This document shows positions 60,939 through 64,000 of a stretch of 64,000 nt of DNA, piece after piece; the first letter of the stretch is position 1, and each line of letters begins with the position of its first letter. Where the stretch lies: assembly GCA_015075515.1 (NCBI GenBank), contig JABTUE010000003.1, positions 62,001 to 126,000 on the forward strand, in the 5' to 3' direction. The notes beneath the pieces are model-generated. The model saw nothing but the letters and a program-made list of their open reading frames with translations. It was not told where the DNA came from and did no database searches. This DNA is from Planctomycetota bacterium (GTDB taxonomy: Bacteria; Planctomycetota; UBA8742; UBA2392). A program made the position numbers and the translations under genes.

Positions 60939-62351
60939 TTACGCAGCGGGCTCGGGTGATTGTTGCAGCACCCAGCGGTTGGCCATGCTGATTCCGCTTA
61001 GCGCCGCGCCGATAATCCCCAGAAAGCCCTGGTCTGTGCCGATGATGTACAGGCCGTCAATGCCCGTGGCCCCGGTGCGCAGTTTCTTCGGGCTGCCGTA
61101 GACCGCGCCTGCTTCGTGGCCGGTGTAATGCCGTATCGTGCGCGGTGTGAACATGTCCACCAGCTTCACGTGCGGCCTGAAATCAGGGATGTGCGCCAGC
61201 ACGTCGGCGCAGCTTTGCTCATACCAGCGCTGTTTGCTTCGGGCGTACTCGCAGGCCGGGTCATTCTCGACTCTGGCCTTGGCCGCCCACCGGTCGTAGT
61301 TGGCGATGTTGGTGATCCGCAGCAGGTGGTCTTTTGGATCTTCGGGCAGCTTAAAATTACCCGGCATGCAGATCACGCCGCTGGAAGTGTCCACGTCTTG
61401 GGCAGGCTGTTCGTAGGCAAAGCGCTGCCTGTTGCTGAAGAAGATGATCGTTTCTTCGATGCCAAGCTCACGCGCGGGTTTGTCCAGCACGCTGATGGTT
61501 TCGGTGAACGAAAGTTTGCCCCGGAGCGCCGGCTTCCAGCCGGCGCTCCCGCACAGCCGTTCGGTTTCCACCAGGCCGGCCGAGGAGAGCACTGTGTCGG
61601 CTGTCAGCGTTTCGCCGCTGTCGAGTTCGACCCCTTTGGCGCGGCCGTTATCCTGCAGGATTCTGGCCACGCCGGCTCTCAGTCGCAGCTCGCCGCCTGC
61701 TTTGCGATAGCGATCAATCAGCAACTTCAGCACGTGGCGAACGCCCTGTTGCGGCCGGGCAAAACCCTCAAGAAAGATGCTTTTGAACATGACCACGAAC
61801 TGGTCCCAGTCCATGTCGTGCTCGCGCGCGCTGCCGTAGAACATCAGCGGGCAGAAGATCATGTCTTCCAGCACCGGGTCGGTGATGAAGCGCCGCACCA
61901 CGGGTCGGGCGTTCTGCTGCGGCGCGTCGAGGTCAAGTTCGTTGAACTCGCGCACGGCGCGGGTCAGCGCGTCAAAGCCGTCCACCTGCTTCGGGAACGC
62001 CCGGGCAACTTCGCTGCGCAGCAGTTCGAACTCGTTGCTGAACTTCAGCTTCACGCCCGGAAAACTGACTGCGCTGTGGCCCTGCGGGTGCAGGTCCAGC
62101 TCGTCGTGCCGGATGCGCAACTGCTTGAGCAGGCGCGACAGTGGCAGGCCTTTGGCGCCGCGCGGGGCATAGTTCGTCATCGCGTGCAGGCCGACATCAA
62201 ACTGGTGGCCCTTGAACCGGTAAAACGAATTCAGCCCGCCCCAGACGTAGTGGCGCTCCAGCACGACAACTTTCTTGTCGTACATCGCCAGCCGGATGCC
62301 GGCGGCAAGGCCGGACATCCCCGCGCCGATGATGATGGCGTCGTAGTGCAT
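60939..62351 (-). CDS. CrtI-type FAD-dependent desaturase/isomerase 2
   Basis: 470 residues. The FAD motif is at the extreme N-terminus (GAGMSGLAAGIRLAMYDKKV, ERH), with WGGLNSFYRFKG and the C-terminal GLYIIGTDQGFLGIIGAALSG block of the phytoene-desaturase family. It is not a close copy of CrtI 1 and has no N-terminal extension. A palindromic insert (61523-61549) adds the peptide SAGWKPALR in a surface-like region. It lies 27 nt after the ACP stop. Natural substrate unknown; likely an acyl chain on ACP. Confidence 0.88.
   Translation of the reverse strand: MHYDAIIIGAGMSGLAAGIRLAMYDKKVVVLERHYVWGGLNSFYRFKGHQFDVGLHAMTNYAPRGAKGLPLSRLLKQLRIRHDELDLHPQGHSAVSFPGVKLKFSNEFELLRSEVARAFPKQVDGFDALTRAVREFNELDLDAPQQNARPVVRRFITDPVLEDMIFCPLMFYGSAREHDMDWDQFVVMFKSIFLEGFARPQQGVRHVLKLLIDRYRKAGGELRLRAGVARILQDNGRAKGVELDSGETLTADTVLSSAGLVETERLCGSAGWKPALRGKLSFTETISVLDKPARELGIEETIIFFSNRQRFAYEQPAQDVDTSSGVICMPGNFKLPEDPKDHLLRITNIANYDRWAAKARVENDPACEYARSKQRWYEQSCADVLAHIPDFRPHVKLVDMFTPRTIRHYTGHEAGAVYGSPKKLRTGATGIDGLYIIGTDQGFLGIIGAALSGISMANRWVLQQSPEPAA
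61523..61549. repeat. REP-like palindrome inside CrtI gene 2
   Basis: GGAGCGCCGGC (61523-61533), loop TTCCA, GCCGGCGCTCC (61539-61549): a perfect 11-bp stem in the coding sequence, read in frame as SAGWKPAL. Peptides of this kind mark REP-derived inserts in planctomycete and verrucomicrobial proteins (known pattern). Confidence 0.8.
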
Positions 62352-62378
62352 AGGGCAGCCCGCGGCCTGCAGCCGCTG

Positions 62379-62642
62379 TCAGCTGACCAGCGCCTTGCCC
62401 GCCATCTTGTCGCGCAGGTAGTTCACGCAGGAATCCAGCGTGGCCAGCTGCATGTAGTCCGTGTCGGGCACATGCACGCCGTAACGCTTGCGCAGTTCCA
62501 TCACGATGTCCAGGAAATCCATTGAGTCGAGGTCGAGCTGCTCGCGCAGCCGAACCGCGGGGTCAATGTTGCCGGTGTCTTCATCGGGCGCGATGTCGCT
62601 GATGATGCCGATGATGGCCTGCCTGATCTGTTCGTCGGTCAT
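62379..62642 (-). CDS. Acyl carrier protein
   Basis: 87 residues. The phosphopantetheine Ser40 is in LDLDSMDFLDIVMEL, the DSxx motif of ACP. Start ATG at 62642, with GGAAAG upstream. A dedicated ACP between ketosynthase and CrtI genes points to carrier-bound intermediates specific to this cluster. It is distinct from any housekeeping AcpP, which is not in this window. Confidence 0.93.
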   Translation of the reverse strand: MTDEQIRQAIIGIISDIAPDEDTGNIDPAVRLREQLDLDSMDFLDIVMELRKRYGVHVPDTDYMQLATLDSCVNYLRDKMAGKALVS

Positions 62643-62747
62643 GACTTTCCTTCCGTTGCGGTGCCCGTTTTGGGCGAGTTCACTTAAGTCTGTGGTCAAG
62701 GCATCGGGCCTGGGGCATGGAAACCGCCCCGGCGCCGTTGCCATGCC

Positions 62748-63995
62748 CTACGCCCTGTCCCCCATCCACTTCTTCACTACCACGGCGCTGTTGATGCCCA
62801 GCATGCCGAAGCTCATGTTCATGATCGTTTCGACCTTCGGCACCCTGCGCGGCTGGTTGATCACCAGCCCGCGCACGTTGCACTGCGGGTCAAGTTCCTC
62901 GATGTTGATCGTGGGGTGCACCACGTTATCGTCAAAACTGGGCAGGTTGCCGGCCAGTTCCAGGCTGCCGGCCGCGCCCATCGCGTGGCCGATGAAGCTC
63001 TTGGTGTTGTTCACGTTCACGCCCGGAAAGTCCCCGAACACGGCGTTGACGGCCGCGGCCTCCAGTTCGTCGCCCATGTGCGTGCCGGTGGCATGGGTGT
63101 TGACGATGTGAATGTCGCCCGGCTGCATGCCGGCCTTGCGCAGCGCGCCGCGCATGCACTGGGCCTGGCGTTCGCTGTTGGGCAGCACGTAGTCGGTGCT
63201 GTCGCTGTTGACGTGCCAGCCCACGACCTCGGCGTAGATTTTCGCGCCGCGTTTGCGCGCGTCTTCGAGTCTTTCCACGGTGAACAGCGCGCCGCCCTCG
63301 GCCACCACAATGCCGTTACGCCGGGCGTCAAAGGGGCGCGAAGCTTTGGCCGGGTCTTCGTGGTGGGCCAGCGCCGTCTGCTGCTTGAAGCCGGCAAAGA
63401 TGCCAAACGTGTGGATGCTTTCGCTTACGCCGCCGCCAAAGGCCAGGTCTACCTCGCCCAGTTGCAGCATCTGGCAGGCGTGAATCAGCCCCAGGTTGCC
63501 CGCAGCGCAGGCCGCGCCGATGGCGTAGGCCGGGCCGGTGATGCCGAGGTTGAGCGTGATTTCGCCCGCCGGGTTGTTGGCCACGGTGCGCGGGTTGTGG
63601 TGGTGGGTCCAGAAATCGAGGTTGTAGTTGTGTTTGCTGACCTCGTGGATCTCGGTTTCTGTTTCGACGTTGCCGTGTTCAGTGGTGCCGACGTAGACGC
63701 CGACCCTTGACTTGTCAATATCGGCCCAGTTCCAGCCCGCATCGCGCAGCGCCTCGTTGGCGCAGTAGATGCCGATGCTGCCGGCGCGCGTGCCGCGGCG
63801 GATATCCTTGCGCTTCTGGTAGCGCGTGGCATCGAAGTTGCAGATGCCGGCCAGCGTTCTGCCGAAATAGCGGATTTCCCAGGGCTGCACACCGGATTTG
63901 CCGGCAAGCAGCGCCTGCCGGAACTCCGACAGGTTGTTGCCGTTGGGCGCCGTCAGGCCGACGCCGGTGATCACAACGCGGCTCGGGCTAGACAT
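62748..63995 (-). CDS. FabF-like beta-ketoacyl-ACP synthase
   Basis: 415 residues, complete with ATG at 63995, 5 nt from the right edge. Thiolase-fold ketosynthase with nucleophile Cys163 in GAACAAGNLG, His301 in NTHATGT, and Lys332/His337 in TKSFIGHAMGAAGS. It elongates acyl-ACP by two carbons. The full Cys-His-His set means it is a condensing enzyme, not a chain-length-factor. It is the first gene of the visible cluster on the minus strand; a ketoreductase is expected but may lie past the edge. Confidence 0.93.
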   Translation of the reverse strand: MSSPSRVVITGVGLTAPNGNNLSEFRQALLAGKSGVQPWEIRYFGRTLAGICNFDATRYQKRKDIRRGTRAGSIGIYCANEALRDAGWNWADIDKSRVGVYVGTTEHGNVETETEIHEVSKHNYNLDFWTHHHNPRTVANNPAGEITLNLGITGPAYAIGAACAAGNLGLIHACQMLQLGEVDLAFGGGVSESIHTFGIFAGFKQQTALAHHEDPAKASRPFDARRNGIVVAEGGALFTVERLEDARKRGAKIYAEVVGWHVNSDSTDYVLPNSERQAQCMRGALRKAGMQPGDIHIVNTHATGTHMGDELEAAAVNAVFGDFPGVNVNNTKSFIGHAMGAAGSLELAGNLPSFDDNVVHPTINIEELDPQCNVRGLVINQPRRVPKVETIMNMSFGMLGINSAVVVKKWMGDRA

Positions 63996-64000
63996 TGGCG

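Overview
This window looks like a stretch of chromosome from a high-GC planctomycete or close PVC-group relative (inference). The signs are an ECF sigma factor fused to a membrane segment and Ig-like domains, squalene-hopene cyclase, many lipoproteins and large secreted repeat proteins, a REP-type palindrome that encodes an AGWKPAL-like peptide inside a gene, and GAAG-rich and GGATTT-rich inverted repeats of the kind scattered through such genomes. No rRNA, tRNA, CRISPR array, phage or classical transposase was seen.

Layout. Positions 1-6638 (minus) form a housekeeping operon read recA-alaS-rpmF-plsX-fabH-fabD, covering recombination, translation and fatty acid initiation. Positions 6818-10553 (plus) carry htpX, alanine dehydrogenase, an unknown membrane protein and a PnbB-like small protein. 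Positions 10600-12670 (minus) hold a membrane-anchored toroid protein and a small helical protein. Positions 12992-19072 (plus) carry dnaA followed by a chain with overlapping or touching ends: a three-domain AroD-AroE-AroK fusion, prepilin peptidase, a class IV aminotransferase and a lipid kinase. Positions 19073-25621 hold a LysM protein, truD, two parvulin-like genes, a glycoside-hydrolase-like protein, folE and two unknowns. Positions 25636-29716 (plus) hold a eukaryote-type guaB behind a structured leader and the sigma-factor fusion. Positions 29766-34143 (minus) hold a uracil-DNA-glycosylase-like gene, shc and two lipoproteins. Positions 34426-39614 (plus) hold a self-cleaving S24 repressor with a candidate operator, an FG-GAP-type lipoprotein, coaX and a membrane protein.

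Positions 39621-51655 mix both strands: a double cyclic-nucleotide-binding protein, two small membrane proteins, trxB, a methyltransferase, a thioredoxin-TPR-like protein, a PTS EIIA-diadenylate cyclase fusion, fmt, a large secreted protein, a SirB1-like protein, a zinc-ribbon membrane protein and a HAD phosphatase. Positions 51709-56347 (minus) are two paralogous secreted proteins with one or five Ig-like repeats and a Gly-Cys C-terminal sorting tail.

Positions 57091-63995 (minus) form a dedicated fatty-acyl cluster: ketosynthase, acyl carrier protein, two CrtI-type FAD desaturases/isomerases, a FabZ-like dehydratase and a FabI-like reductase. A cassette of about 1 kb, bounded by perfect 16-nt inverted repeats and encoding an HNH nuclease, sits between the two CrtI genes. 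The set recalls the CrtI-plus-FAS gene sets proposed as ladderane candidates in anammox planctomycetes, but the product cannot be told from sequence. The strongest candidates for undescribed biology are this cluster with its cassette, the EIIA-DAC fusion, the tethered sigma factor and the AroDEK fusion.
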